Assembly: GCF_002119405.1 (NCBI RefSeq) | Contig: NZ_MTBG01000016.1 | Coordinates: forward strand, 17,374-81,373 | Length of the DNA: 64,000 nucleotides | Source: Pseudoruegeria sp. SK021 | Lineage (GTDB): Bacteria; Pseudomonadota; Alphaproteobacteria; Rhodobacterales; Rhodobacteraceae | Reading direction: 5' to 3' | Shown here: positions 1 to 8,872 of the stretch, one piece after another | Layout of the letters: each line of letters starts with the position of its first letter | Position numbering within the stretch: the first letter of the stretch is position 1 | Translations under genes and position numbers: made by a program | Notes under the pieces: generated by a model | Seen by the model: only the letters and a program-made list of their open reading frames with translations | Databases searched by the model: none | What the model was told of the DNA's origin: nothing

Positions 1-260
1 ACAGCCTTCCAGCCCGCAATTTGCGCCGCGCTGTATATGCCGGGCGTCCACGCATAGCCTTTGCCTTCCGGCATGATCTGCGAGGCTTCGGTAATGATCA
101 AACCGGCGCCTGCACGCTGGGAATAGTATTCCACATGCATGTCGACCGGCGCATCATCTTCTGGTCGGGCGCGATTGCGCGTCAGAGGGGCCATTACAAT
201 GCGGTTGGTAAGCTCGATGGCGCCGACGGTCACGGGGGTGAAGATTTTAGGAAGAGACAT
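1..260 (-). CDS. Old Yellow Enzyme family NADH:flavin oxidoreductase, N-terminal part
   Basis: The gene starts at 260 and runs leftwards off the window, so only the first 86 or so residues are visible. The protein begins MSLPKIFTPVTVGAIELTNR and continues with IVMAPLTRNRA, the FMN-binding start of the Old Yellow Enzyme (NemA/alkene reductase) TIM barrel; YYSQRAGAGLIITEAS is also typical. Such enzymes are cytoplasmic FMN-dependent reductases of activated C=C bonds and nitro compounds. A GGAG ribosome-binding site lies 6 bases upstream of the ATG. It lies directly downstream of the TetR gene on the same strand, which makes that protein a candidate regulator. The substrate cannot be told. Confidence 0.88.
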   Translation of the reverse strand, partial: MSLPKIFTPVTVGAIELTNRIVMAPLTRNRARPEDDAPVDMHVEYYSQRAGAGLIITEASQIMPEGKGYAWTPGIYSAAQIAGWKA

Positions 261-355
261 AGTACACTCCAATAGGGGGGAATTCGGGATGATCAGGATG
301 GTTCCCGGCGACGCTTCCTGAGGCCAGTCTGGCTCAGCGCCAACGGGGTGTGGTG

Positions 356-943
356 TTATCTGCGGCGGGACAGCAGGGCATAGGCGTGATCGAGCGTCGT
401 TTCGATCTGAGTTGCCGGAAATCCGGCCTTGCGCAGCGTGACCGTTCCCAATGCGAGGGTGACAAACGTAGATGCCAGCGCGGGTGCATCCGCAGTGCCC
501 AGTCGGGCGAGGGCGGTCGCCAACACAGTTCCAAGCTGGTCGATATGCTGCCGGCCCAACGCTGCGATTTCTGGGTCATGCGGTGCCAGTTCGGTGATGC
601 AGTTGACCAAAAGACAGCCCTGCGACCCGCCGCTTGTTTCGGCCAAGGACGAAAGAAGGCGGCGCATGGTGCTTGCGTCCGCTTGATCGGCCATCTGGGT
701 GAACGCGGTCAGACGCTCTGCCGAATAATGACGCAGGGCCGCCAGCAGCACATCGCGTTTTGGTCCGAAACAGCCATAGAGGCTGGACCGGCTGATGCCC
801 ATGGCCGAGGTCAGATCCTCAACCGATGTCGCCTCAAACCCGTTGCGCCAAAAGGTCGTGAGGGCATTCTCTAGGGCGTGGTCCCGGTCAAACCCGCGCG
901 GGCGGCCGGGTTGAGGAGGTGAGGGGCGGGTTTCGGTTTCCAT
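356..943 (-). CDS. TetR/AcrR family transcriptional regulator
   Basis: A 195-residue protein of normal TetR length. The N-terminal helix-turn-helix spans about residues 25-70, with FWRNGFEATSVEDLTSAMGI leading into the recognition helix SRSSLYGCFGPKRDVLLAAL. The C-terminal half is the variable ligand-binding and dimerisation domain and includes CLLVNCITELAPHD, a stretch common in TetR proteins next to oxidoreductases. It is transcribed towards the Old Yellow Enzyme gene 95 bp downstream and probably controls it, as in NemR-type pairs; that link is inference. The ligand is unknown. Confidence 0.9.
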   Translation of the reverse strand: METETRPSPPQPGRPRGFDRDHALENALTTFWRNGFEATSVEDLTSAMGISRSSLYGCFGPKRDVLLAALRHYSAERLTAFTQMADQADASTMRRLLSSLAETSGGSQGCLLVNCITELAPHDPEIAALGRQHIDQLGTVLATALARLGTADAPALASTFVTLALGTVTLRKAGFPATQIETTLDHAYALLSRRR

Positions 944-1006
944 CCCCTCTATTTTGGACTGATCATTCCGAAATTCAATAACCGGTGACAGATTTTCTCT
1001 GGCGGA

Positions 1007-1738
1007 TCAGATTTTAGGCTGATTCACCCTGAGGGACAGCGCGGCAGCACTTTCTTTGCGTTCGCTGTATCGCGCGGTCAGATAGTCAGATCGGTCCCGG
1101 GTCAGGAGGGTGAATTTCACCAATTCTTCCATGACGTCGACAAGGCGATCGAAATAGGAGGACGGCCGCATGCGCCCAGCCTCGTCAAATTCTTGAAAGG
1201 CTTTCGGCACCGAGGACTGGTTGGGAATGGTCAGCATCCGCATCCAGCGGCCGAGGATCCGCATCTGGTTGAGGGCGTTGAAGCTTTGTGAGCCGCCGCT
1301 GACCTGCATCAGGGCCAGTGTTTTTCCTTGGGTCGGACGCACTGCCCCTTGCGATAACGGAATCCAGTCGATCTGCGCCTTCATGATGCCGGTCATTGCC
1401 CCATGGCGTTCGGGCGAAGACCAGACCATGCCTTCGCTCCACAGCACAAGGTCGCGCAATTCCTGCACTTTCGGGTGGGTGTCGTCGGTGTCATCCGGCA
1501 GCGGCAGGCCTGATGGATCGAAAATCCGGGTCTCAGCGCCGAACCGGGTTAGAAGGCGCGCAGCCTCTTCGGCCATCAGGCGGCTGAACGACCGCGCCCG
1601 CAGCGATCCGTACAGCAACAGAATGCGGGGCGCGTGGTCCGAAACATCTTGGGGCGTTTGCAGCGTGGTGCTGTCGATCGGGCGAAAATGGGCTTCGTCG
1701 AGTTGTGGGGTCTCAGTCACGGTGCTGTCCGCCTTCAT
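1007..1738 (-). CDS. arsH: Arsenical resistance flavoprotein ArsH
   Basis: A 243-residue member of the NADPH-dependent FMN reductase family. The flavodoxin-like phosphate loop [17 protein letters not shown] sits at about residues 37-53, after an extended N-terminus typical of ArsH, and [22 protein letters not shown] is a signature stretch of the family. ArsH proteins reduce FMN or oxidise trivalent organoarsenicals in the cytoplasm. It is the last gene of the ars operon. Its ATG lies 26 bases inside the 3' end of arsC, so the two are probably translationally coupled. Confidence 0.93.
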   Translation of the reverse strand: MKADSTVTETPQLDEAHFRPIDSTTLQTPQDVSDHAPRILLLYGSLRARSFSRLMAEEAARLLTRFGAETRIFDPSGLPLPDDTDDTHPKVQELRDLVLWSEGMVWSSPERHGAMTGIMKAQIDWIPLSQGAVRPTQGKTLALMQVSGGSQSFNALNQMRILGRWMRMLTIPNQSSVPKAFQEFDEAGRMRPSSYFDRLVDVMEELVKFTLLTRDRSDYLTARYSERKESAAALSLRVNQPKI

Positions 1739-2138
1739 GATTGGGTGGGGTGCCGCCTGCCTCTGATTGCGTCAGGTCGGGCGGCAGGCGGTCCAACAAC
1801 CCCAGAACGGTGTCGGCGGGACGGCATAGGCGCACGCCCTTGGGCGAGCAGACGATGGGGCGATTGACCAATATCGGGTGCGACAGCATCGCGTCGATCA
1901 GGGCGTCGTCGCTGACGGACGGTTCCAGCAGCCCCAGTTCGGCGGCTGGGGAATGGGTGGTCCGAAGTGCCGTGCGAGGGGTCAGATCGGCCGCTGCAAA
2001 CAATGCTAAAAGCTGTGGCCGGGTCCAGCCCGCCTCAAGATACTCAATCACAACCGGCGTTTCCCCGGCCGCTTGGATGAGGGCCAGCACGTTGCGCGAG
2101 GTGCCGCAGTTTGGGTTGTGGTGGATGACGATACTCAT
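1713..2138 (-). CDS. arsC: Arsenate reductase (glutaredoxin type)
   Basis: A 141-residue ArsC of the glutaredoxin-coupled (E. coli plasmid R773) type. The catalytic cysteine is Cys11 in [11 protein letters not shown]. The region LVNRPIV followed by KGVRLCRP carries the arginines that bind arsenate in this family. It reduces As(V) to As(III), which the adjacent Acr3 pump exports. The start overlaps the acr3 stop by four bases (ATGA) and the end overlaps arsH, so the three genes form one coupled operon. The C-terminal tail of about 20 residues ([19 protein letters not shown]) is a low-complexity extension. Confidence 0.95.
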   Translation of the reverse strand: MSIVIHHNPNCGTSRNVLALIQAAGETPVVIEYLEAGWTRPQLLALFAAADLTPRTALRTTHSPAAELGLLEPSVSDDALIDAMLSHPILVNRPIVCSPKGVRLCRPADTVLGLLDRLPPDLTQSEAGGTPPNHEGGQHRD

Positions 2139-3199
2139 GATCTGTGTCCGCTTTCAGGAAACCAGTGCTGGGTTCGGTTGGCAAATGCGACGAGCGACAA
2201 CATAACCGGAACTTCGACAAGCACGCCGACCACCGTCGCCAGCGCCGCCCCCGAACCAAGACCGAACAGGCTGATGGCCACGGCCACGGCCAGTTCGAAG
2301 AAGTTTGACGTTCCAATCATGGCGCAGGGGGCCGCCACGTTGAATGGAACCTTCCAAATTCGGGCGGCGAAATAACTTAGGAAGAAGATGCCGTAGGATT
2401 GGATCAGCAGGGGTATGGCGATTAGGACGATGACCAATGGATTGGTCAGGATGACGTCACCCTGAAAGCCGAACAGCAGGACCACGGTGATCAGTAATCC
2501 CATGATCGAGGCCGGTTGCACCTTGGATTTGAAGGCATCGACGGCTGCCTCGCCACCACGGCGGATGAGGCGTTGCCGGGTCACAAGCCCAGCCAGGAGC
2601 GGCAGCATGACATACAGCCCAACCGAGAGGATCAAGGTCGCCCACGGCACCACGATATCGGTCACGCCCAGCAATACGGCGACAATGGGGGCGTAGGCAA
2701 AGACCATAACCACATCGTTCAGGCTGACCTGAACCAGCGTGTAGGTGGCATCGCCGCGGGTCAACGAGGACCAGATAAAGACCATGGCAGTGCAGGGTGC
2801 CGCACCAAGCAGGATCACCCCGGCCAAATAGGCTTGGGCATCGTCCGGTGGGATCAATCCGGCGAAAATGCCCTTGAAGAATAGCACCCCAAGCGCTGCC
2901 ATGGTGAACGGTTTGATCAGCCAGTTGGTCACCAGTGTGATGACCAAGCCCTTTGGCCGTTCACCGATCTTGCGCAGCGATCCAAAATCAACGGCAACCA
3001 TCATCGGATAGACCATGGCCCAGATTAGGATGGCGACCGGTAAGTTGACCGAGGCGATCTGCATGGCCGCCAAGGCCGCGAACACGCCGGGGAAGATGTT
3101 GCCAAGCAACAGGCCCGCCCCGATGGCCAACGCCACCCAAATGGAAAGGCCGCGTTCAAAAGCGCCAAGGCCGGCGGGAGGATCGGAAGCGTTACTCAT
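2135..3199 (-). CDS. acr3: Arsenite efflux permease, Acr3 family
   Basis: A 354-residue integral membrane protein with about ten hydrophobic segments. Family marks are PMMVAVDFG at about 65-73 and [14 protein letters not shown] at about 131-144, with Cys136 being the conserved cysteine of Acr3 carriers, plus [17 protein letters not shown] near the end. It exports As(III) using the proton-motive force. An in-frame GTG/ATG extension up to 3367 is open, but it would add 56 hydrophilic, arginine-rich residues; the ATG at 3199 gives the normal N-terminus, so that start is chosen. It sits between arsR and arsC. Confidence 0.94.
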   Translation of the reverse strand: MSNASDPPAGLGAFERGLSIWVALAIGAGLLLGNIFPGVFAALAAMQIASVNLPVAILIWAMVYPMMVAVDFGSLRKIGERPKGLVITLVTNWLIKPFTMAALGVLFFKGIFAGLIPPDDAQAYLAGVILLGAAPCTAMVFIWSSLTRGDATYTLVQVSLNDVVMVFAYAPIVAVLLGVTDIVVPWATLILSVGLYVMLPLLAGLVTRQRLIRRGGEAAVDAFKSKVQPASIMGLLITVVLLFGFQGDVILTNPLVIVLIAIPLLIQSYGIFFLSYFAARIWKVPFNVAAPCAMIGTSNFFELAVAVAISLFGLGSGAALATVVGVLVEVPVMLSLVAFANRTQHWFPESGHRS

Positions 3200-3252
3200 A
3201 CGCGCATCTTTCTGGTCGACGTCAACAGGTGGGCGAGGGGCGGGATCCCCGA

Positions 3253-3636
3253 TCAATGGTCGACCGGGGGCGTCAGGGGACGCGGCGGCGCGGTCTTTCC
3301 GACCGAGCAGGAACAGGCGATCTGGTCGATCAGCGGCTGGCACAGTTCGGCTTGGCCGCCGCAGCAATCTTCGACCAAGAAGGCCAGAAGCCCGCCAACC
3401 CCGTCCATATCGGCGAAATACCGAATGGTGCGGCCCTGCCGTTCTTTGCGGACCAATCCGGATTGGATCAGCACCGAAAGATTGGCCGACATCGTGTTCT
3501 GGCGGGCCGTCAGCGCTGCGCCAATCTCGCCTGCGATCATGCCGGTCTCTCCGGCCTTGATCAGCAACCGAAACGCATCCAACCGCATGGGTTGGCTGAG
3601 GCAGGCGAAGGCCGAGAGGGCAGTTAATCTATCCAT
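3253..3636 (-). CDS. arsR: ArsR/SmtB family As(III)-responsive repressor
   Basis: A 127-residue winged-helix repressor. The DNA-binding part is [20 protein letters not shown] (about 43-62), followed by the wing with [12 protein letters not shown]. Cysteines 91, 92 and 99 ([10 protein letters not shown]) and 108, 110 lie after the winged helix. This matches the C-terminal three-cysteine As(III) site known from Acidithiobacillus ferrooxidans ArsR rather than the CxC site of R773 ArsR. It is the first gene of the operon and should repress arsR-acr3-arsC-arsH until As(III) binds. No Shine-Dalgarno sequence precedes the ATG, so the message may be leaderless. Confidence 0.92.
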   Translation of the reverse strand: MDRLTALSAFACLSQPMRLDAFRLLIKAGETGMIAGEIGAALTARQNTMSANLSVLIQSGLVRKERQGRTIRYFADMDGVGGLLAFLVEDCCGGQAELCQPLIDQIACSCSVGKTAPPRPLTPPVDH

Positions 3637-3672
3637 AATTCATGATGTATGGATATGTTGTGTGCCGGTCAA
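3631..3672 (-). promoter_or_regulatory. Candidate arsR promoter with overlapping operator
   Basis: ATCCATA (3631-3637) and TATGGAT (3648-3654) form a perfect 7-bp inverted repeat with a 10-base spacer. It covers the arsR start codon and the sequence just upstream. On the minus strand TTGACC (3672-3667) could be the -35 and TACATC (3649-3644) a weak -10 at 17-bp spacing. ArsR proteins usually bind such dyads over their own promoter. Assignment rests on position and symmetry only. Confidence 0.4.
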
Positions 3673-3909
3673 CCCCCAGCTTGATGCAGCCGCCGACCAG
3701 CAAGACGATATCGATCCAAGCGCACGGCGGTGTTGCACACCCGGATAAAGGGGGCGTGCCAGATCGTGACGAATTGCGCGGTCGGCGTCCGCATTTTCCG
3801 GTGTCGCAATTCTGTAACGAAACGCCGGGTATGCCTTGACTGCGCTGGTCAGACTTGCGCAGGTTCAGGCATAACCGCGAAAAAATGGCGGAATTCACGG
3901 GAGGAAGAA

Positions 3910-5199
3910 ATGTTGGGATGCACGTCACGTCTGAGGAAGCTCGCGCTTGGGTCGGCCTCACTGTTGTGCTTTGGTGCCTCGGGGCCCGCATTCGCCGTTG
4001 ATCTGGACATGATGGTCAGCGACGTCGACGGCAAGGCTGGGATCATCGAAGAGTTCGTCAATCGCTACAAAGAAATTGAACCCGACGTCAATATCCGGAT
4101 GAATCTGGTTGGCTACAGCGTGATCCGCGAACAGCTTCCCAGTCAATTAGAGGCCGGTGTCGGCCCTGATCTGGCGTTCGTGACCAATCTGGGGGCGTTG
4201 CAGCCGTATTACGTCGATCTGACCCCCTACGTGGATGCTGCGGTTTGGGAAGAGGCTTATGGCAATGTGTTGCCGTGGTATCGCGCCGGGCAGGCGGAAG
4301 GGATTTACGGGTTCCACACCGAAATGACCGCGACCGGACCCTATGCCAACCTGACGATGTTCGATGAAGCCGAGGTTGAGCTGCCACCCCCCGGATCCTC
4401 GTGGGAGGATTGGGCTGAGGCAACACAGGCTGTCATGGACAATGCCGGGGCATATGCCGGAATGGTCATGGACCGCTCGGGGCACCGTTTTGCTGGTCCG
4501 GCCATGTCCTATGGCGCACAATATTTCGATGCTGACGGGAACATCGTTGTCGATGACGGGTTCCAGACCTTCGCGCAGATGATGGTCGACTGGCACGCAA
4601 GCGGCCTGATGCCACCCGACATCTGGCCTGCGGTTTCCGGGTCGAAATATGCCAATGGCAATGAGATGTTTTTTGGGCAGGATGTGCCGTTCTACATGTC
4701 GGGCTCTTGGAACGTTGCCAATGTGCAAAGCAGTGTCGGGGACAAGTTCGATTGGGCGGTGGTTCCGGCGCCCTGCGGTCCCGAAGGCTGTGGCGTGATG
4801 CCGGGCGGAACCGGTCTGGTGTCGTTTCAAAGCGGTGATGCCGCGCAAGAAGGCGCAGCGGCAAAGTTCGTGGCGTGGATGGGCGCCTATGATAACGCCA
4901 AGGAATGGTATGGACGGACCTTCGCCATTCCGGCCAATGCGCAAATTCAAGACGAAGGCATCGATTATACCGCATACGGCGCGACCGAGGCCGTTTCCGA
5001 AGGGTTGAACACCTTCGCCGCATCCGTTGCGGTCGCCGCCGAGGAAACGCCGCAGGCTTTTGAATTGCAGGGCAGCCCGTTCAATTTCGTGATCTACAAT
5101 GCCACGACGCAATATCTTGCGGGGGTCATGAACGGGGAATTGACGATGGATGAAGCGCTGGACAAAATTTCAGCCGAGCTGACGGAAAACGCCCGTTAA
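3910..5199 (+). CDS. CUT1-type ABC transporter substrate-binding protein
   Basis: A 429-residue exported binding protein. Residues 1-29 form a signal peptide with a hydrophobic core (LALGSASLLCFGAS) and a cleavage site after AFA. The mature protein has the pattern of family 1 solute-binding proteins: VNRYKEIEPDVNIR, LEAGVGPDLAF, and PGGTGLVSF in the C-terminal lobe. It delivers a sugar-like ligand to the two permeases that follow. The ATG at 3910 has a strong GGGAGG site; a longer in-frame start at 3730 has no signal sequence at the N-terminus and is not used. It is first in a seven-gene plus-strand operon. Confidence 0.9.
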   Translation: MLGCTSRLRKLALGSASLLCFGASGPAFAVDLDMMVSDVDGKAGIIEEFVNRYKEIEPDVNIRMNLVGYSVIREQLPSQLEAGVGPDLAFVTNLGALQPYYVDLTPYVDAAVWEEAYGNVLPWYRAGQAEGIYGFHTEMTATGPYANLTMFDEAEVELPPPGSSWEDWAEATQAVMDNAGAYAGMVMDRSGHRFAGPAMSYGAQYFDADGNIVVDDGFQTFAQMMVDWHASGLMPPDIWPAVSGSKYANGNEMFFGQDVPFYMSGSWNVANVQSSVGDKFDWAVVPAPCGPEGCGVMPGGTGLVSFQSGDAAQEGAAAKFVAWMGAYDNAKEWYGRTFAIPANAQIQDEGIDYTAYGATEAVSEGLNTFAASVAVAAEETPQAFELQGSPFNFVIYNATTQYLAGVMNGELTMDEALDKISAELTENAR

Positions 5200-5248
5200 G
5201 TCCCGATCTTGAAGTCGTCCGAAGGTCCTTGAGGCCTTCGGATTTGCA

Positions 5249-6697
5249 ATGCGAGGTTGGGCGATGGCGCCGGCTGCACTTTTGCTTTACGCGATCTGCC
5301 TGTTGTGGATCGTCGGTGGCTCTGTCTGGCTGCTGGCGCGTCGACGGTATGGGGTGCGCAACGTCGGCGAATTCGCCATGGATCTGCTGGGTTTTCCGGT
5401 TGAGATCGCCCAAAGCCTCTGGGGACGCAGCGGGGTTCCCTATGCGTTCCTGTTGCCCAATATGATGATTTTCGGCTTTTTTACCTTCGCGCCGATGCTG
5501 CTGAATTTCTGGGTCTCGCTGACCGGCGGCGATTCAATCGCGCTGTTGTCCCGGCCCTTCATTGGCATCGCGAACTACCGCGATATTTTCAATTGTTCTG
5601 ACATGCTGGTGCCAAAAACCTGCAGCAATGCCGGGTTCACCTTTTGGACCGGCATGTTCAACACGCTGTTCTTTGTGTTGATTCAGGTGCCCGTCATGTG
5701 CGCCGTGGCCCTGATTACGGCTTTGGTTGTGAATAAATCGCTGTCGGGGCGCGGGTTCTGGCGCGCGATGTTCTTTTATCCGGTGATGCTGTCGCCGGTG
5801 GTGATCGCAAATATCTGGAAGTGGATCCTGAACCGGAAGGGCATTCTGAATGCCGGTCTGGACAACAGTGCCGAGACGGTGACGGCATTGGCCGGGATGG
5901 CGGGTTTCGACATTTTCGCGACCATTCTGTTCGCCGTCCTGCTGCTGATTTGCAGTGAGCGGGCGTTGCGCGCGGGGGCTGAGCCTTCCATGTTATGGGC
6001 CGCGCTGTTTTCCCTGTTGTTTGTGGCGGTCGTCGTCTGGGCCGATCCGCTGCAATTGATCTGGCAGACCGATACCCGCCTCAGCCTCTATCCGGCGCTG
6101 ATCCTTGCCGGGGGGCTGTTATGGCTGGTGTCGACTGGGCGGCGGTTGGCGCGGGCGGCGATCGTGGGGCTGGGGGTGGTTGCGGTGTTGTTGCTGCTGA
6201 CCATTCAGTTCGATGCGGTCTTTGATTTCAGCGATTTCCGGCCGGTGAACTGGTTGGTGACGCCGCGCACCGGTTGGCCGTTCTTCTGGCTGATCTTTGT
6301 ATTCACCTGGTCGCATATGGGTTTCTATATGCTGATCCTGCTGGCCGGGCTTCAGGCGATCCCGTCGGATCTGTATGAAGCGGCCAAAATGGATGCGGCG
6401 CGGCCATTGCGGGTGTTCTTTCGGATCACCCTGCCGCTGGTTATGCCGACCTTCACCGTCGTGCTGGTCTTGTGCCTGATCCGCAGCTTTCAGGTCTTCG
6501 ATGAGGTTTGGCTGCTGACCGGCGGGGGGCCGGGGCGCGAAACCTTCATGGTGGTCCAGAACATTTTCGAAGTGGCGTTCGCGTCGGACAACCCAGATTA
6601 TGGCGAAGCAGCGGCTGGGTCGGTGCTGATGGCAGTGGTGATCGCGGTGTTCACCTTCTTCCAGTTGTTCGTCACCCGTCGCCAGTCGGAGTTCTGA
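5249..6697 (+). CDS. CUT1 ABC transporter permease (MalF-like), enlarged
   Basis: An inner-membrane permease of 482 residues, much longer than the usual 290-320. The coupling (EAA) loop YEAAKMDAARPLRVFFRITL lies near the C-terminus, as expected. An extra membrane helix at about residues 8-30 precedes the normal start SGVPYAFLLPNMM. A further block of about 110 residues with several extra hydrophobic segments (roughly residues 220-335) separates the first core helices from the EAA-containing half. MalF of E. coli also has extra helices and a large loop, so enlargement is not unprecedented. It pairs with the next permease two bases downstream. Confidence 0.9.
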   Translation: MRGWAMAPAALLLYAICLLWIVGGSVWLLARRRYGVRNVGEFAMDLLGFPVEIAQSLWGRSGVPYAFLLPNMMIFGFFTFAPMLLNFWVSLTGGDSIALLSRPFIGIANYRDIFNCSDMLVPKTCSNAGFTFWTGMFNTLFFVLIQVPVMCAVALITALVVNKSLSGRGFWRAMFFYPVMLSPVVIANIWKWILNRKGILNAGLDNSAETVTALAGMAGFDIFATILFAVLLLICSERALRAGAEPSMLWAALFSLLFVAVVVWADPLQLIWQTDTRLSLYPALILAGGLLWLVSTGRRLARAAIVGLGVVAVLLLLTIQFDAVFDFSDFRPVNWLVTPRTGWPFFWLIFVFTWSHMGFYMLILLAGLQAIPSDLYEAAKMDAARPLRVFFRITLPLVMPTFTVVLVLCLIRSFQVFDEVWLLTGGGPGRETFMVVQNIFEVAFASDNPDYGEAAAGSVLMAVVIAVFTFFQLFVTRRQSEF

Positions 6698-6698
6698 T

Positions 6699-7778
6699 AT
6701 GACCCGCATCGTCACGTTTCTGACCAGAACCAAGGGCTCTGCCGACAAGGCGCACCGCTTTGGCGCACAAGATTATCTGGCTTATGGCTATCTTCTGCTG
6801 GGGGTGTTGATCATCCTCATCCCGGTGTCATGGACCTTGCTCAGCTCGATCAAATCCGAAGAGGCGCTAAGCGGGTTCGATACGCGCCTGTTGCCCTATA
6901 GCCAGATCGTGAAAGACATTCCCGGCATTGGCGAGAAACCGATCTACACCCTGACCGAGGATGGCCAAACCCAAGAGGTCTTTAAGCAGGGGCCGACCCG
7001 ACGAGTGACCGAGGTGTCACCGGTGGCCAATCCTGAGACCATCCTAGAGGTGCCCCGCACCGAATTGAAACCGTCCGAGGAAATCCGGATTGCCACTGAA
7101 AATTACCTCAATCCCCTGCTGCAACGGGGCGATCAGAAGTATTTTAATTTCAATCTGCTGCTTTGGAATACGGTCTTTGTCACGGTCACGGCGACACTGA
7201 TCACCCTGCTGATCAACTCTATGGCGGCGTTCGCCCTGTCGAAATATCGGTTCCGGGGGCGGTTGACCTGCACCATTCTAATCATCGCCACGTTGTTGAT
7301 CCCGTCGACGATCATCCTTGTGTCGCTGTTTTTCGTTGTCTGGTCCTTTGGCATCTTCGGCTCGCTCTGGGGGGTGATCATCCCTGCGGCGGCGACCCCC
7401 ACGGGGGTGTTTTTGCTGCGGCAGTATATGCTGACCATCCCCGATGAATTGCTAGAGGCCGCCCGGATGGATGCGGCCTCGGAATGGCGGATCTATTGGC
7501 GCATCGTGTTGCCTTTATCGCTTCCTGCCTTGTCGGTTCTGGCGATCTTGTCGGTGATCTGGCGCTGGAATGACTTTCTGTGGCCGCTGATTGTTCTGAT
7601 CTCGGACCCCAGCCAGCACACCATTCAGATCGGATTGACGACCTTCTCGGGCGAGTTCAATACCGACCAGAACTATATTCTGGCGATGACCGTGGTCTCG
7701 CTGATCCCGGTGACGCTGGTCTTTGTCTGGCTGCAACGCTTCATCACAACCGGCATTGCCACGACGGGGCTGAAATGA
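6699..7778 (+). CDS. CUT1 ABC transporter permease (MalG-like) with extended periplasmic loop
   Basis: A 359-residue permease; the family is normally about 280. After the first membrane helix (YLAYGYLLLGVLIILIPVSW) there is an inserted hydrophilic stretch of about 90 residues, including PGIGEKPIYTLTEDGQTQEV, before the core permease domain starts. The EAA loop is LLEAARMDAASEWRIYWRIV. The insertion sits on the periplasmic side and may contact the binding protein. It overlaps the ATPase start by four bases (ATGA), which indicates translational coupling. Confidence 0.92.
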   Translation: MTRIVTFLTRTKGSADKAHRFGAQDYLAYGYLLLGVLIILIPVSWTLLSSIKSEEALSGFDTRLLPYSQIVKDIPGIGEKPIYTLTEDGQTQEVFKQGPTRRVTEVSPVANPETILEVPRTELKPSEEIRIATENYLNPLLQRGDQKYFNFNLLLWNTVFVTVTATLITLLINSMAAFALSKYRFRGRLTCTILIIATLLIPSTIILVSLFFVVWSFGIFGSLWGVIIPAAATPTGVFLLRQYMLTIPDELLEAARMDAASEWRIYWRIVLPLSLPALSVLAILSVIWRWNDFLWPLIVLISDPSQHTIQIGLTTFSGEFNTDQNYILAMTVVSLIPVTLVFVWLQRFITTGIATTGLK

Positions 7779-8872
7779 CCAAGGCGCTTGAACTGAACGG
7801 GATTCGCAAATCCTTTGGCGAGACAGAGGTCATTCACGGGATCGATCTGGCCATCGACGAGGGCGAATTTGTGGTCTTCGTTGGCCCATCAGGTTGCGGA
7901 AAGTCCACCCTGCTGCGGCTGATTGCGGGTCTGGATGACCCGACCAGCGGCGACATTATGCTGGGCGGAAAACGGGTGAATGCGGTGCCAGCAAGCGAGC
8001 GCGGCTTGTCGATGGTCTTTCAATCTTACGCGCTGTACCCGCATATGAGCGTGCGCAAGAACCTGTCCTTTGGCCTGGAAAACCTGCGGATGACCCGGGC
8101 CGAGATTGATCGGCGCGTCACCCACGCAGCGCAGCTTTTGCAGATCGACATGCTGATGAATCGCAGGCCGGGGCAATTGTCCGGCGGACAGCGCCAGCGC
8201 GTGGCGATTGGCCGGGCGATTGTGCGCGAACCGGTCATCTTCCTGTTTGACGAACCGCTGTCCAACCTCGACGCCGAGTTGCGCTTGCAGATGCGGGTCG
8301 AAATCTCGAACCTGCACGCGCAGTTGGGCAATACCATGATCTACGTCACCCATGATCAGGTTGAGGCGATGACAATGGCCGACCGGATTGTCATTCTGCG
8401 CGGCGGCAAGGTCGAACAGATTGGCAAGCCGCTGGACCTGTATAATCGCCCGGTCAACAAATTCGTGGCTGGCTTTATCGGGGCGCCGCAGATGAACTTT
8501 TTGCGGGGCCGGATCGCGGGACCGGCCGGGGCGGTGACCGTTACATTGGACTCTGGGATGATCCGAACATTGCCGCTGGTTGCAAGTGCAGAGGACCAAG
8601 CGGTGACCTTGGGGCTGCGTCCCGAAGCGATTGACGTATCGGTGGACACCCCCGGCGACATGACCGTCACGGTCCGCAATTTCGAACAGCTTGGCGCCAT
8701 CACCTACATCTACACGACATTCGACAATGGCGAGCCGTTGACCGTTCAACTGGCACGTCAAATTTCCCTAACGCGCGGCCAGAAGATTGGTGTGAGCTTC
8801 CCGCAGGATGCCTTCCACATTTTCGCAGGCGAGGCCGAAACCGCGCTTCTCATGAAGGAGACGAGTTTATGA
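7775..8872 (+). CDS. CUT1 ABC transporter ATP-binding protein (MalK/UgpC-like)
   Basis: A 365-residue ATPase that powers the two preceding permeases. Walker A is GPSGCGKST (37-45), the Q-loop glutamine is in FQSYALYPH (about 82-90), the signature is LSGGQ (135-139), Walker B is VIFLFDE (154-160) and the switch histidine is in YVTHDQVEAM. A C-terminal TOBE regulatory domain follows from about residue 235, as in MalK/UgpC. The ATG at 7775 overlaps the permease stop; an upstream open stretch to 7580 lies inside the permease gene and is not used. Confidence 0.95.
   Translation: MTKALELNGIRKSFGETEVIHGIDLAIDEGEFVVFVGPSGCGKSTLLRLIAGLDDPTSGDIMLGGKRVNAVPASERGLSMVFQSYALYPHMSVRKNLSFGLENLRMTRAEIDRRVTHAAQLLQIDMLMNRRPGQLSGGQRQRVAIGRAIVREPVIFLFDEPLSNLDAELRLQMRVEISNLHAQLGNTMIYVTHDQVEAMTMADRIVILRGGKVEQIGKPLDLYNRPVNKFVAGFIGAPQMNFLRGRIAGPAGAVTVTLDSGMIRTLPLVASAEDQAVTLGLRPEAIDVSVDTPGDMTVTVRNFEQLGAITYIYTTFDNGEPLTVQLARQISLTRGQKIGVSFPQDAFHIFAGEAETALLMKETSL

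Noticed and set aside
3730..3909. Upstream extension of the CUT1 binding protein
   Set aside because: It would bury the signal peptide 60 residues inside the protein; the ATG at 3910 has a strong ribosome-binding site.
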